Positions 14,001-25,867 of a stretch of 64,000 nucleotides of DNA are shown piece by piece. Made by a program: the position numbers and the translations under genes. The notes under the pieces are model-generated. The model made no database searches and had not been told where the DNA came from. It saw only the letters and a program-made list of their open reading frames with translations. The stretch's first letter is position 1. Every line of letters starts with the position of its first letter. This stretch comes from Siderastrea siderea (Eukaryota > Cnidaria > Anthozoa > Scleractinia > Rhizangiidae): positions 3,312,132-3,376,131 of the forward strand of contig OZ034973.1 of NCBI GenBank assembly GCA_964030785.1, written 5' to 3'.

Positions 14001-16369
14001 TGCACGAGAACATCTGTAAAGATTCTGTAGGGTAAACTGCACACTGGTGTTCTTCAAATCAATGTGAACATCATTGGATGAACCGTCCCTTGGACAGATG
14101 TCACTTTCACCACTGAAGGGAGAGACTGTTATCGTTTCTCCTTCCTTGAAGTGTTGCGGCAGGTTGTCTGAAATACCTCCATCCACATAATACTGAAAAA
14201 ACAATTTATGTATTGTTATTATCTTTTCAGGTTAGCAGTGAAATTTGACTCTACCGTAAAACATATTACAAAGTTTGGTAATAGACATTGGTTTAATTAC
14301 CTTTCCTCTGAATTTTGCAGGAAGGATTCCAGAGTAGAATGGCACATAGGAGCTTGCAATTAATGCCTGTATCAAGAACAGAATATTAGGACTTTTCAAG
14401 ACACAGGCAAAATGGTTAAGGTTAGATGTTGCAATAAAATATTCTGATATTACAATATTATCTCTGTCCTGTTATACCAAATTCACACAGAACTTAGGAC
14501 ACGCTTTGGCTGTTATTAGCTCTGTTCTAGTACAACTTCAGAAGGGTTCTTAGGGGGCTTATGATGGGGTGAGCCTACATATCTGAAATGACAGGCATAA
14601 GTTACATAAAAATGCATTTAAAGTATAATCTACAGATGCAATTTATTTGTATTCTGCTGAGACCCTTAACAGTACACCATGACAGAGCCAATATCTCATG
14701 CTAACATATATTTCCTCTGGCTATTTGGTCTGGGTGCAATCTTCTCCACTTTCCTTCCTGATTTGGAAGAGAGTCAAGGAAATGAGTTGAATGCACGCAG
14801 CGGGTTATCACTCTTCAAAGCATTCCAATTTCAACCCAAGGTCAGGATTAAATTTAAGCCACCCAGTGCTTTGTGAAGCACGCTATGCATTCTGCACCCG
14901 CGAATGGTATTCTCAATGCTTTGAGGCCATAACAAAAGGTGCTTTGTAAATGCCACCATAAGAGCTTGCTTTGCTAGACATTCTGTACACCATCCAAGCA
15001 CATACAAATAAATTATTCATTTCTGAGACAGACTGATAATCCATTTGAATCTTTTACACCAGCCACAGTTATTTCAAACCCGATCAATTAACACTAACCC
15101 CGGATTAAAAGTTGAGCAAAGTTCCTGCCTCTCTTGTTTAAAAGGTTTCTAGGATTTTTTCAGCGCAAATAATTACAGCAATCCACCTCGTTAAGCTAAA
15201 AAAGTGAATTTGATATTCACATAAATCCTGAATTAGTTTGGGTTTAACAGGATTGCTGGTATGCAGGAAACTCAGACACATCAAAATCACGAGAAAGCAA
15301 GCTAAGGCAAATAACAAAATATCTTTTACTTTTTTTTCTTTTTTTCGTATCACAATTTTCTCAGCAGGAAAACGGCCACTCCAACCAAAACAATCCTTGC
15401 AAAAACGTGACGCTTTCAACACATTTATTATGCAAATGTGACAACAAAATTGTGTACATGATGTACACGTACGTATGCCCACTTGAATCGAAATCCACGC
15501 TATTTCACAAACGCCATCCGTACCGTCATTTCTCGATTTTGCACATTTGAAACATAACAATTTACATTCTTAAAAGAAATTTCTGACCGTAAGTTGTAAT
15601 AAAAACTGTTTGAACACGAGGTCAATTATGCTTTGCTAGCGTGCATCCGTGCATGAGTTTCGCAATATGGATTGTAAAATTGATTATCGGCTATGCATAC
15701 CATGTTTACCGTACTATCGCCACGCCACCGGCCAGCCCACATCTTATGTAACCTTGATAATGACTGGTTCAATATAGCTAGGTTCTTCGTAGGAGAAAAC
15801 TGACTTCAAACTATAAACTTTGTCAGTGATAGCTAAAACATAGCCTCAGGCAACTTTCGTCTAAAAGACGTTAGTTATTCAAGTTATTCAGGGTTAACTG
15901 TATTAGCATTTTGGCGTGTTCAGTTTTTACTTCGTCATCCTTTCAAACTTACCTCAACTACGTCCTCTTTGGAGAAGAATTCTGACACAACAACATTTTT
16001 CAGGTCAGAAACACGAGTTAACGAGATGTGAAGTCTTCCACTAGCCAGTTCATGAGCGTTATCCGGTAAAATTCTTTCGAAGGACCTACGCAATGTTCTG
16101 ACGACATTAAAACTTGGATGAAGCGGCCCCAGTGTCAGAGAATTCGCTCTTTTGGCGAGCCTTATGACAAACTCAGCGCTATCGCTGACATTTAAGTCCA
16201 AAAGCAAAGCGACGGCAGCGAACGAACCGGCGCTTGCTCCGCCATAACATTTCACTCTCTTCAAAAGCGCGGGAGCGTTCTCTTTCAAACACGAAACGAC
16301 TCCTAGATGATAGATTCCCAAAAATCCACAGCCGGAAAATGTTAAGTTTAGATCTTGAGCTTCTGTCAT
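11066..16369 (-). CDS. Patatin-like phospholipase domain protein, PNPLA2/ATGL-like, copy 2
   Basis: Tandem paralogue of the lipase at 1122-6275, with the same predicted role in neutral lipid hydrolysis. Exons: 16369-15953, 14366-14301, 14192-13919, 13365-13144, 12574-12436, 12343-12227, 11800-11757 and 11493-11066, all GT-AG. Exons 1 to 6 have the same lengths as in copy 1 (417, 66, 274, 222, 139, 117); exons 7 and 8 differ. The product is 568 residues. The glycine-rich loop (FSGCGFLG), the GGASAG elbow with Ser 46 and the YVDGG Asp at about 165 are intact, as is [11 protein letters not shown]. The C-terminal exon is very acidic and serine-rich and ends at TAA 11066-11068. Intron 1 contains a Cys-rich open frame on the same strand. 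Both catalytic residues survive in both copies, so both may encode active enzymes. Confidence 0.88.
15138..15560 (-). CDS. Hypothetical Cys-rich membrane protein ORF inside intron 1 of PNPLA-like copy 2
   Basis: A 140-codon ATG-initiated frame on the same strand as the host gene. The first 60 residues contain four paired-cysteine motifs (CFKC, CTSC, CCHIC, CKDC) with the spacing of a zinc-binding module. A lysine-rich stretch follows, then a strong hydrophobic segment ([18 protein letters not shown]) and a second, weaker one. I recognise no family. It could be a small nested gene, an exon of an unseen gene, or chance. The regular Cys pairing and single clear membrane helix argue mildly against chance. 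No splice or expression evidence is available. Confidence 0.3.
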   Translation of the reverse strand: MLCFKCAKSRNDGTDGVCEIAWISIQVGIRTCTSCTQFCCHICIINVLKASRFCKDCFGWSGRFPAEKIVIRKKEKKVKDILLFALACFLVILMCLSFLHTSNPVKPKLIQDLCEYQIHFFSLTRWIAVIICAEKILETF

Positions 16370-19300
16370 GATTGACGGTCTTTGCCTCGGTTAGTTCTAA
16401 ATAGAAATCGCACTTGAAATCCAACTAGAAAGCCAAGACAAACTCGTCAACAGTCATGGTGGCCGCACAACATCCTCTTCAGTAAACATTGCTTTGTCTT
16501 GCGTGTTGTACGCCTATGTCACCGCCCACCCCTGTCCCCCGCTTCTGATTGGCTAACATTTGTCAACCAATCAGATGAATGAACCTGTCTTTTGTTCTCG
16601 TCCCATTGACGTCTCAAAACAAGATTTCAAAACCGGTTCAATCCTACGAAAACAAACCTGTTCCCAACGTGACCTTGGTGGAAAAATGCCAAATTTAAAT
16701 GTGCTCCGACATAATTGACAGATTTCTTTTTCACCCAGGGAACAGAGCAGAAGTTACTCTAGGTAAACTAAAGCTGTTTTTCAACGTGAGATGAATTTTT
16801 TTTACCATTTTGAAATCGAAAAACTCGTTTTTACGATTTTCTAGCCAGTTATTGCCTGTTTCGAAGAGGTGTATCGTCTTTCTCGTGGGAGTCAAGACAG
16901 CCCCGTGACGCAAAGTCATTTGGTCAGAAATTTTATAACTATTGGGGGAAAAGTTGTCTCTGAGCTGTTATTACTTTGAATGTTTTTCTCTTTTTTGAGA
17001 CAGAAGAAGATGGAATCACTGTATCTGTCAGCAATTACACACCTTAACATGTTTAGACTCTTGAGAAATCACGCACTCAGTTTGTTTTGACTGGGTGTTA
17101 TCACTGCCCCCTCTAAGACGGCTGGATACACGTCCTTCTCTCGAGACTGACCATCATGAAGTCCTCTAGATGCAAAAACAGTTCCTGCTTTTTCTGAGGA
17201 TTTTGATTTCTAAAACAATCTACTCGGTTATCTGCATGCTGCTGCCAAATTATATACGTGCTAAGAATTAAATTTCCACATCCGAAATAATCCAGGATAT
17301 CTTAATCAACGTGATGCAGGTCTCTTGCGTGATGGGAGCGTGTCATCTGATTCGCCTTATCTCCCCAGTCTCCGTCGGGTCGCTCGCGGTCTGAATGAGC
17401 ACCGCTTTCAAAGTTCTGTTTGCAACCACATGGCGAACAAAATCCTTGACAAGATATTAGGAGGAAAGCGTCAATTCGGAAGCCTTGCATGATGAAAGAA
17501 AGTAGGACACAACCCTCCCCTTTACCCCTAGTTTACCTCCCGCCCCGCCCCATAAAAAAGTAAATATGAAAACGCGTTCTTTGATTGGTTGGAGGGATTG
17601 GACAATTGTCCGCCGTCAGGTAATCAGGTAATAGTGATAACCGGATATAGTCGTCTCAAGTTTGCTAATGCTGTCTGTTAGCTTTTTCTCACGTGACTGG
17701 CAAAATATGTCGAAATCTAGAATAAGCAAAAACAATTCACAAAATCAATCAATCTATCTAATAAGTAGCAGTCTTTACTGTTTGCCTTTATTTGTTTGGG
17801 GCGTAGCCAGGGCGGTCTAGGGTGCCTGTAACCCCCCAGGGAATGAAAAAACAATCATGTACAATATATTATTCAAACCAGCAATAAGGGGTCCTGTATG
17901 ATTACATTTCGGCAGACTTTATCGAGGAAGTTCCTCTACTGAAGTGCTATTTAAAAATCAATGTATCCAGGGTAAAAAGGGTTTGGTTTCTTCAGAACAA
18001 ACCTGAATTTTCCTCGTTCGAATCATTGCCTTTCTGTTGCTTTTGTTCTGCTACTCTGTTATATAACTTGTATATGATACTCTGGCATTGAAAGTCAACA
18101 ATGCTTTTCCAATCTTGTGATGAGGCTTATTTACTTAGCAAACATCCTAAACTTGTTAACCCTGTTAATCCAGGAAGTGGTCGTATTATTACACGTGAAT
18201 TTTATATAACTTGTTTTCTCATTGGTAGTGATTTCGTGTGATTTTAACATTGCTTTGACCTTTTGTGGATTTGCATAAGAAAGAATGCGACAACTGTTGG
18301 GATTAATTTCTTGACAAACAGACCAACACGAAGAGTTGTCGCTCCAGGAGCGTATCAAGTGCTCCTGGTTGCTCCCATTTAGTGATGGGTTGTGGGCGTG
18401 TCTCCAATTTATTTACCATCGAACATTTCCATCAGAAGTAAAAAAATATACGGAACGACTGACCCTTACGGCAGTTAAAGAAACGAAGACACAGAAGACG
18501 AAATACGTAAAGCAAAAAAATGTATGAAACAAAAAAATTGCCATCAGATCTTGTCCAAGTTTCAGAAAGCACTTGAAAATCTCCAGTGTGTATAATAAAC
18601 TAGGTGCAACAATAACAAGAACTGTGGAACGAGTAACTGTAAATGCAGGAGTAAAGAATGAAAACACTAACATCGGTTTGTCCTTATTATGAAGCCACTG
18701 AGAGCACTGTATTCCCTTCCCCACCTCCCTCCCCACCGCCACCATCCCGTTCGCCCATAGCCTTTCATACACCAAGAACAAAATGGAGTAAGATGTTTTC
18801 CTGAGGGAAGACATACCGGAGCAAAGAGCAGACATCAGGTTTCAAACTATCAGCCTTCAATACGCTAGCTATTTGACCACGTCCGCTCCACACAAAATCT
18901 CTGACGCAAGTCGCCATGCCATATTGTTGGCGCGCCGGAATGGTATAAGCCTTCCTTTCACACTCACACTTTATCCTTTTTCCTTGAGCTTGACAGTAAC
19001 GAGGAACACTACATTTCTAGGATGGGTGCAAATTTAGTTTCTGTCAGTGCACTGTTCTGGATAAAACGATTTTATATCGGCTTTCGGCGTTATGTGGAAA
19101 AGCCCATTGTTGCACTTACTGACCCAGTTTGTAAACTGAAAGGTCTTGACCTGTAAAAGGAAGTTATATTATGTTACATTCTTGCATTGCGTGCAAACGG
19201 AAGTATATGTAAGTGACATGCAATTTTTTTCTCGATTCTCTGCGGTATTAATCGTGTGAAATTTTAGACTATTTTGTTTACTGTGTTTTTGCTTGTCTTA

Positions 19301-19706
19301 CTTAGACGTCGAGGCGTTATGTTTCAGTATTCAGATATTGGGCAAAGTTAATTATGGGATACAACATAATTGAAAAAAGATGTTTTGTGATGCTCTAAAC
19401 ATGATTTGTCTTTCGCGTGCCCTTAAGGCTTTGTCTAGTTCTTTTATATCATGGACTTACAAACGGGCCACGAAAGCCGAGCTTAAACGGAGTATTAACG
19501 ATATTGTATGGACGTCTGATCATGCGGTTTTGCAAAGTCCGAATTGTGCGTGCTTTTCATACCCTTTTAATACAAATAACAAAAAATATCACACTTGGTA
19601 CCAATCTGGCCTGATATTTTCTTTCTACAGTGACCTGAGCGATGACTGATAGCCTTGGCTTTGCTACTGTGTTTATGTTTTGATCACGTATACAGCGCTG
19701 TATGGT
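16370..19706. other. Long intergenic region between PNPLA-like copy 2 and the GNAT gene
   Basis: No coding exon could be supported. The first part (about 16370-16650) is relatively GC-rich and probably holds the lipase promoter. The remainder contains scattered short frames without family resemblance. Non-coding first exons of the plus-strand acetyltransferase could lie here. Confidence 0.45.
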
Positions 19707-19712
19707 GTTGTA

Positions 19713-19969
19713 TCAGGAGCCCATTACCAAGAGCGTGCAACTCCCATACTAAGCCTATGTCACGGCGTTTCCACAGACCGGTTTATTTTTAGACTACATT
19801 TTCCCCGCGAAAATTAAATATGCTACCTGTGATTGGTCGTCGGGGCTCAACGAGTTAGTGGGAGTCTGGTATTCGCGGTAAACTCAAATCTAAGAATAAA
19901 TTCGTCTGTGAAAACGCCGTGACAGGAATATAGGGCAGTTCAGTGCACGCTCCTGGTAATGGGCTCCTG
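19713..19969. mobile_element. MITE with TIR CAGGAGCCCATTACCA and 6-bp flanking repeat
   Basis: The ends CAGGAGCCCATTACCAAGAG (19714 onward) and its near-perfect complement finishing at 19969 form long inverted repeats. The similarity continues inward through GTCACGGCGTTT and TTATT.TTAGA. GTTGTA flanks both sides (19707-19712 and 19970-19975) as a likely target duplication. At about 257 bp with no coding capacity it is a classic MITE. The superfamily was not determined. Confidence 0.8.
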
Positions 19970-19975
19970 GTTGTA

Positions 19976-20495
19976 CTGAACAAGCCACATCTAATCTCAC
20001 ACTTCTCTTTTAAGGACTAATCATAATTTAAGGCAGAAGGAAAATCTGCAACAAATAACACGATTTGCGCTTAAATCTCAACCTCAGTCTCTAATACAAT
20101 CCACGTGCATCTGGACTCCCTGGAATGAGGTTCTCCCCTGGGACCGAGGTTACCCTTTTGTGCAAATCGATCGAACCACGTGACCCACACCAAGTTTGTG
20201 AATTTTCGTGCCCGGCAATATTTTGTAAACAGCTGTACACATGAATATTTTACAGTTCTCTGGCAAGTTTATTAATAAACTGGATACCTTTATCGACTGT
20301 TCAATGTTTATTTTTTTTTCAGGAAACAAAAGAAGAAAAGAAAGAAAATACGGTGTAGGTTACATCAATGAAGGTCTTCTAGCAGCTACAGTCTACCGAG
20401 GAATCTGTTACCAAACGTACACAGAATTGACACTTCTGTTTCGATGTAAAAGCAGTGACTAGTTAACCGCTTCTTTACCCAATTTTAAACGTGGA
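19976..20495. other. 5' flank of the GNAT gene
   Basis: No independent gene is supported. A pyrimidine-rich tract followed by CAG at about 20310-20321 could be the acceptor of a 5' UTR intron, placing 20322-20495 in the leader of the acetyltransferase mRNA. Confidence 0.4.
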
Positions 20496-21353
20496 ATGCT
20501 GGTTGATGTAAAAAAAATAGCGTTCTTTGTTCCTTACGCCGTGCTGGCGATGGGAATATTGATTATGCTGTACAATGTTGCCCTTAGCATAGGAATATTG
20601 GTCACTGTTATGTCCTGGTTGTGGTACTACCACCATTACCAAAGTGATGTCAGCTGTGTGAAATTTTACAAGCTACACGACGTGCCCCAGTACACAAAGG
20701 AAGTGTCGGTGCTTGTGATGTCACAGTGGCCTGTCCCCGTTACCGCGGAAGGTATTGAAGAAGCCAACTTCGTGCGCACGTCAAGCTTGAGTGAATCATG
20801 TGACTCCCTCCCTTGTCATTTGCTCGCTGTGGATTCCAGAAATGGAGTGAGCCAAATTGTCGCGCACTGCGTTCTGCGGGAGACTCAGTCCTCCAGACCA
20901 CCAGATTTAAACAGATTTCTAAAGATGCTAAAACTTGGACTTCCTCTTGCCGCTGTGCAACAGGCCATGGAAACAGCGGGCTTAGATCCCGCGGGATTAT
21001 CTGATAAAGAGCCTGAAGAACTGGAATTGTCTGCGACACCTACCCTGGGGGAACTTCGAAACGTCACTTTATCTGCCCTCGTTGTAAAGCCTGGGTTTCG
21101 CGGTCGTGGTCTGGGCAAGGGCATGTGCGCGTACGCAGCTCAAGTGACTTCCGGTTTGGGTGCGCTAGAAGTCATTGGAGGCTGCCGGGATGAAGTGCTT
21201 CCCTTCTATGAGAAAATGGGTGTGAAAAAGAGGAGAGCTCAACAGCGAGAAGGGGTGCCAAGGGTTCGGCTGGGGAACGAAATGTTCCTCAGGCTAGACG
21301 ATGATATTGCAAAACAGTCATCCGAAATACTGGCTACGATGAAGACCAAATAA
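20496..21353 (+). CDS. Membrane-anchored GNAT-family N-acetyltransferase
   Basis: A single-exon frame of 285 residues. Residues about 7-45 are strongly hydrophobic and probably form one or two membrane segments, as in NAT8-like enzymes. After a linker, the C-terminal half carries the acetyl-CoA binding motif A of the GNAT fold: LSALVVKPGFRGRGLGKGM at about residues 191-210, where RGRGLGKG is the pyrophosphate loop. A later beta-strand (ALEVIGGC) and FYEKMGVKK match the usual motif B region, where the substrate product ends in a YEKxGF-like turn. The acceptor substrate cannot be predicted. The stop codon overlaps a perfect AATAAA hexamer (21349-21354), which may or may not be the real poly(A) signal. 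No neighbouring gene suggests its role. Confidence 0.82.
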   Translation: MLVDVKKIAFFVPYAVLAMGILIMLYNVALSIGILVTVMSWLWYYHHYQSDVSCVKFYKLHDVPQYTKEVSVLVMSQWPVPVTAEGIEEANFVRTSSLSESCDSLPCHLLAVDSRNGVSQIVAHCVLRETQSSRPPDLNRFLKMLKLGLPLAAVQQAMETAGLDPAGLSDKEPEELELSATPTLGELRNVTLSALVVKPGFRGRGLGKGMCAYAAQVTSGLGALEVIGGCRDEVLPFYEKMGVKKRRAQQREGVPRVRLGNEMFLRLDDDIAKQSSEILATMKTK

Positions 21354-21879
21354 AGTATAAAAAGGATCATCAAATGTTTGCTGTCCACAGTCTGAAGGTA
21401 CGGAGTCACGTCGATGTAAAGAGTGTTTTAAAAACTTAATTGTACGCTGACGAACCGTGCGCTGTAAATTTTAGCCTGCGCGCAGACATCTTCTAAATAT
21501 ACACTTTGAATATTCTTTTCTTTTCAAGGCAAAACTTGTTAAACATCAATCCCCGGCGAAACGTTCTAGCAGTGCGTTTATTGGATGACAATGTTTGTTA
21601 GACGATTGGCTAAAATTCCAACATTGCTGTGTCCAAGGAAATTGCTGGGCGAAATGTTTGATCGAAAACAAAACATTCATGCAACAAAGTTGAACATCAT
21701 CCAAAATGGGCTGCTAAACGTACCAACATTGTTGGACCATCAAAATGCTGGCGAACAATGTTGGTACTATCATCAAGTAGATCTTGTAGATATTGGTATA
21801 TTTTTAGCCCTATAAGAATATTTATAGCCAGCCACAAACATTAGTATTGTCCCTTAGAGGTAAGGCTTGGCAAATCTAT

Positions 21880-22150
21880 AAGTGACAATAAGAAATTTCA
21901 CTGAAACGACAACCTATAAATATTATTTCATTTCAGTCCAATTATGGTCACCAAAATTACTTTTTGAAGCCGAACGCTTTTCTATGTGTACGCTTTTATA
22001 TGTGTACATTTCCTACGGTAACTTTGCTGTTGATACCTTAACAAAACTTTTTATTGATTTTGGAAAAAAATTACCGGGCAAGTGGTATTGTCTTTTATTG
22101 TGAATTTGCTGAGTAAAAGGGAACCGGCGACAGAAGAGAAGCGGATAGAG
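21880..22150. repeat. Diverged direct repeat, copy A
   Basis: The segment from CAGTCCAATTATGG (about 21934) through the TTTGCTGTTGATACC and GAAATT/ACCGG blocks to GGCGACAG is repeated in the same orientation at about 23153-23385, with many substitutions and small gaps. It has no coding character. Confidence 0.65.
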
Positions 22151-23152
22151 TGCGGGCAGCAAGAAATAATTTGTCAAAACTTTAACGCTATCTAGCCTTA
22201 CACGTAACTAGGTTATTAAAAAAAATGTAGGGCAAATTCGGTTTGCTTACGGGAATAGCATAAACAATTGAAGATATGGAAAAGGTAGAAAGAAACATTA
22301 ATTTAAATTAAACTTTGAAGCCGGTTGTAGTCTTATTCATAACCAAGTGATTCGGCCGCCAGGATTCGAAAAGAAAAATGATTTGACTCGTTATCGAATT
22401 CGTTCTCAAACGTTTCCATTTCGTTCGGGTATCTCATTATTCATTATTTTAGCCCCCTAAATGTCATTTAAATGTCATTCGTATGGAAGAGATGAATTAA
22501 TTCTGCTTTCTACTGACGTGTATGCAGGTGTCTTGACGTTTTTTCGAGTTTATCAACAGCCAAATGTATTCTGAAAAGAAAAAACGTCAAATACGATTAA
22601 TCGTACCATCGCTCGAAAAAGCCGAATTTCATTTCACTGAAGTACGTCCATTTTACCAAAACTCATTTCATTTCATTTCAGTCAAAGTGACTCTCTTCGT
22701 GGAAGTGCCTTTCATTTCGTTTCATTTTAGTTTTTCACTTCACTTAAGATTAATTGCGTGGATTTTAATTAACTCGAACACCGAACTAGAGAACGCGTTC
22801 ATTGGCTAATTAAACCTCAGAAGCAGTACTGTTCTACAGCCCAGCAGTCAAACACTCGTCTCCTGGAAAAAAAGTTTATGTTTTCCTAGAATGTTCGAGA
22901 TAGCGAGAATTTAGGTAAGATCAAAGGACATTCAAGGCAGATTGAGTAGTTTCTCATTCAACAAGGAAGTTTTAAACACCATGTTGATCATCTGCCTTGT
23001 TCTCGTGGGGGAACAGTTCCATCTGCCGTAGGCGAAGAAGCCTAATTATAATTTTTACATACCTAGACAAACAGCCTTTGCCCCGTAAATGTAAGACTTT
23101 TAGTGGCTTAAAAAACAATTTCATTTAGACAGCAGCCTAAATAAATTATTAC
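22151..23152. other. Spacer between the two direct-repeat copies
   Basis: AT-rich, no supported gene. It includes a short run of TTTCATTTCA-like repeats at about 22627-22735. Confidence 0.5.
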
Positions 23153-23385
23153 ATTTCAGTCCAATTGTGGACACCTAAAACTCTACTGTGCAAATAATTT
23201 GGAATTACTTTTTGAAAAGAGTGCTTTTCTGCATATATGCATTTCTCACGGTAGCTTTGCTGTTGTTACTTTAACACATCTTTTCTTGATTTTGGAAAGA
23301 AATTTCCGGGGAACTGGAATTGTCCTTTATTTATGAATTTATTGGGTAAAAAGATACCGGTGACAGGATAGGAGGCGACAAAACA
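23153..23385. repeat. Diverged direct repeat, copy B, just upstream of GPx
   Basis: Second copy of the repeat at about 21934-22150. It ends about 120 bases before the glutathione peroxidase start codon, so it may be part of that gene's promoter. The pair could be the trace of a partial tandem duplication of the promoter region. Confidence 0.65.
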
Positions 23386-23505
23386 CTGGTGTCCTATTTG
23401 TCAGGCAGGTGCGCATATTTATTACTATTTTTAAAAGAGAACAGACCAGTCGATCATTTACATACGTATTCGCCTTTATAGGGCGAAAGTTGCGGTTCAG
23501 CGACG

Positions 23506-25091
23506 ATGGATTTTAGATCCATTTTCACTGTCTTTTGCCTAGTTTTAGGCAGCTTAGACGCCTCGGAAAGACGCAAATCGCGTTCTTTATGCCACTCAGA
23601 TCCCACCAAGTCGTTTTACGACTTTACGACTAAAGATTTGGATGGGAAAAAGGTGTCAATGTCCGAGTTAAGCGGTCATGTTGTTTTGGCGATCAACGTC
23701 GCGACCTTCTGAGGGTACACATATCAGTACCACGCTTTGAATGCATTACAAGATGAATTGCGAACGCCAGAAGGGAGTGCGGCAGATTCGTGTGGACTGA
23801 GAATTATCGGTTTCCCTTGCAACCAGTTTGGTTTCCAAGAGCCAGCAGAGAATAAATATGAGCTTCTGAATGGATTGAAATATGTTCGCCCAGGATACGG
23901 TTTTGTTCCCAATTTTCCTTTGCTCGAGAGGCGAGATGTAAATGGGGAAAAGGAAGACAAGATTTACACTTTCTTTAAGGTAAGATGAAGGTTTTGTCGC
24001 TCACACGAGCCCTTATTTTATTTGACTGTTAAAAATCAAAATACAACCGATACCGAAAACCTTACACATATAATTAAAAAGCAACGGGGATCAAAAGGGG
24101 AGCAGTTTGTTTATCGTTATCCGTGCGTAAAACCTTATATCACCTTTCCGTGACACGCTTTAGTTTCTGAAAAAAAAGAACGATAACTTTACGGCGGCTT
24201 AACCTGAACATCTGAATGGTATACTTTGCGAACTTTGCTTTGGAGGATGCAAGGATGAATTCTGTATAACATACTGGTCATCAAACAAGAAACATAAAAT
24301 TAATGTACCTTTTGAAAATGAATACAAAGGAATGAATTTAAATTAGGAATAATAAGGTGCGCAGATGTTGAAAGAATAAACTGGAACTACCGGAAAAGAG
24401 ATACTACGCGAAGGGGAAAGCATTCCTTTCTCCTTGAGTATATTTTAACCTCATAACCAGCAACACAAATATAAGAGCAAGCCAAGAGTTTGGGTCATTT
24501 GAACACGAACTTACGCAAATCTTCAAAAACTCTATCATCGGTAAATTCTAAGATAAAGAAAAAGTAGAATGCTCTTTTTGAATGTCTTGAAAATCATCAG
24601 TATGAGTTCGTACTCTGTTGCACTCTGTAGCGCCGTCCCTGAGTATTGATTCTTTGAGAACAAGACGGGATTTTAACCAGTTAGCTTCTCATAGGGCATG
24701 CAGAATAAACTCTTTGTCCCAACATCCAAAGGTTCATGCACTGTTCTCGTAGGCTTTAAAAGAAACTGGACCAAAACTATCTAGCTTCGCTCAACCTCGA
24801 ATTTCTATCTGGAATTCAATTAATACATTCGACTCGAAGCTAACCATTGTTGTTTTGCTCCAGTCCCGTTGTCCTACACCACATGGGTTCATAGATGATC
24901 TGAGTAACATACGCTGGTCACCGGTACGAAACAACGACATCAACTGGAATTTTGAAAAGGTGCTAATTGATCACAAGGGACAGCCAATAGCTCGTTACAC
25001 TGCACCATATCAACCTAAAGAAATACTGGATGATATACTAAAGCTGATATCTGACTGCCAAGACGGCATAAAACGGAAACACGTACGATAG
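23506..25091 (+). CDS. Selenocysteine glutathione peroxidase, secreted (GPx3/GPx1-like)
   Basis: Reduces hydrogen peroxide and organic hydroperoxides using glutathione or a similar thiol. There are two exons, 23506-23979 and 24864-25091, in phase, coding for 233 residues when the in-frame TGA at 23710-23712 is read as selenocysteine (residue 69). The context VATF-U-GYTYQY is the canonical Sec active site. The other catalytic residues are Gln 107 (GFPCNQFGF) and Trp 186-Asn 187 (DINWNF). Residues 1-20 form a signal peptide (hydrophobic [12 protein letters not shown]), so the enzyme is probably secreted. The [19 protein letters not shown] region matches the tetrameric, GPx1/3-type loop rather than the short GPx4 form. 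A candidate SECIS lies at 25713-25769 in the 3' UTR. A conventional prediction would wrongly split the gene at the TGA. Confidence 0.92.
23710..23712 (+). other. UGA selenocysteine codon
   Basis: An in-frame TGA sits exactly where GPx selenoproteins carry Sec (between VATF and GYTYQY). The same frame stays open and conserved on both sides, so this is recoding rather than a nonsense mutation. Confidence 0.92.
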
Positions 25092-25712
25092 TCCACGGTA
25101 AATAGGAACGGAAGAGCGATTTTCTATTGACTGTTGAAAGTAATATTGTCTGTTTACACTAACATCCCACCCTCAAGAATAGCTCGAAGCAAACTGTGAG
25201 TACAACTTCAGAATACACACGCCCTTTTTATCAGCCAATAAGGTGCAAGACATGACTTAACTGGAGCGTTTTTCCCGCGCTTGACACCGATTGGCTGTTA
25301 GGTATTTTCCTGCGCTTGGTTGCATACTTTAGGAATGAATTCTGATTAGTTCACGCCGCAACCTCGTTCCCAGGGCCCTCTGCCTCTCTCTCCGTTGAGT
25401 TAGCTGATACGTTTATTGTGATATAAACCAGTTGTGATAATTTCGGACTTTCGCTCGACAGTCAGTAGGAAAACCGCTTTATTAAACGACTCCACGCCAA
25501 TAATTTTGTTCGTTGGTTCAAAGTAATTTATTATATTTTTTCTGGAAAGCTGGACCGGGGTCGTAGTATAAAGTCAAAGTTATGTAATCTGAGGATTTTA
25601 AAATGTACAGGAGATCATAGGCTGAAATGTTGGTCACATTATGTAAATTCAACTTAATTTTCTCTTAAGTCACCGAATTGTAATGTTAAGGAAGTTAGTT
25701 ATCGTTGTTGTG

Positions 25713-25769
25713 GCTCGAGTTTATGACAGACTGTTTGTAAACTGATTTGTAGGTGAAACGGTCTTGAGC
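25713..25769 (+). promoter_or_regulatory. Candidate SECIS element in the GPx 3' UTR
   Basis: Helix I is GCTCGAG (25713-25719) with CTTGAGC (25763-25769), paired throughout with one G-U. Inside lie ATGA (25723-25726), twelve bases, then AAA (25739-25741) in the apical position, and GTGA (25753-25756) as the 3' side of the quartet. Spacing agrees with the SECIS pattern of ATGA, 10-13 nt, AA, then GA. Helix II pairs only weakly by eye, so folding is needed. It lies about 620 nt past the stop and before the poly(A) signal. Confidence 0.6.
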
Positions 25770-25861
25770 AAAGTTTTCCTCAGTTGTTCAGTCTTTAATG
25801 CATTCAGCTGTAACAGCTGAAGGAATTATTGAGCTTTTTCAATGGTCTCCTCAACGGCGCA

Positions 25862-25867
25862 AATAAA
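25862..25867 (+). terminator. Poly(A) signal AATAAA of the GPx gene
   Basis: A canonical hexamer about 770 nt after the GPx stop codon and about 95 nt after the candidate SECIS. A 3' end here would include the SECIS in the mRNA. Confidence 0.55.

Noticed and set aside
18413..18835. 140-codon minus-strand open frame with hydrophobic stretches
   Set aside because: No family match, low-complexity hydrophobic composition from T-rich DNA, and no splice or context support.
23710..23712. TGA in GPx as a nonsense mutation
   Set aside because: It is at the exact Sec position, with conserved sequence and catalytic residues on both sides and a SECIS candidate downstream.
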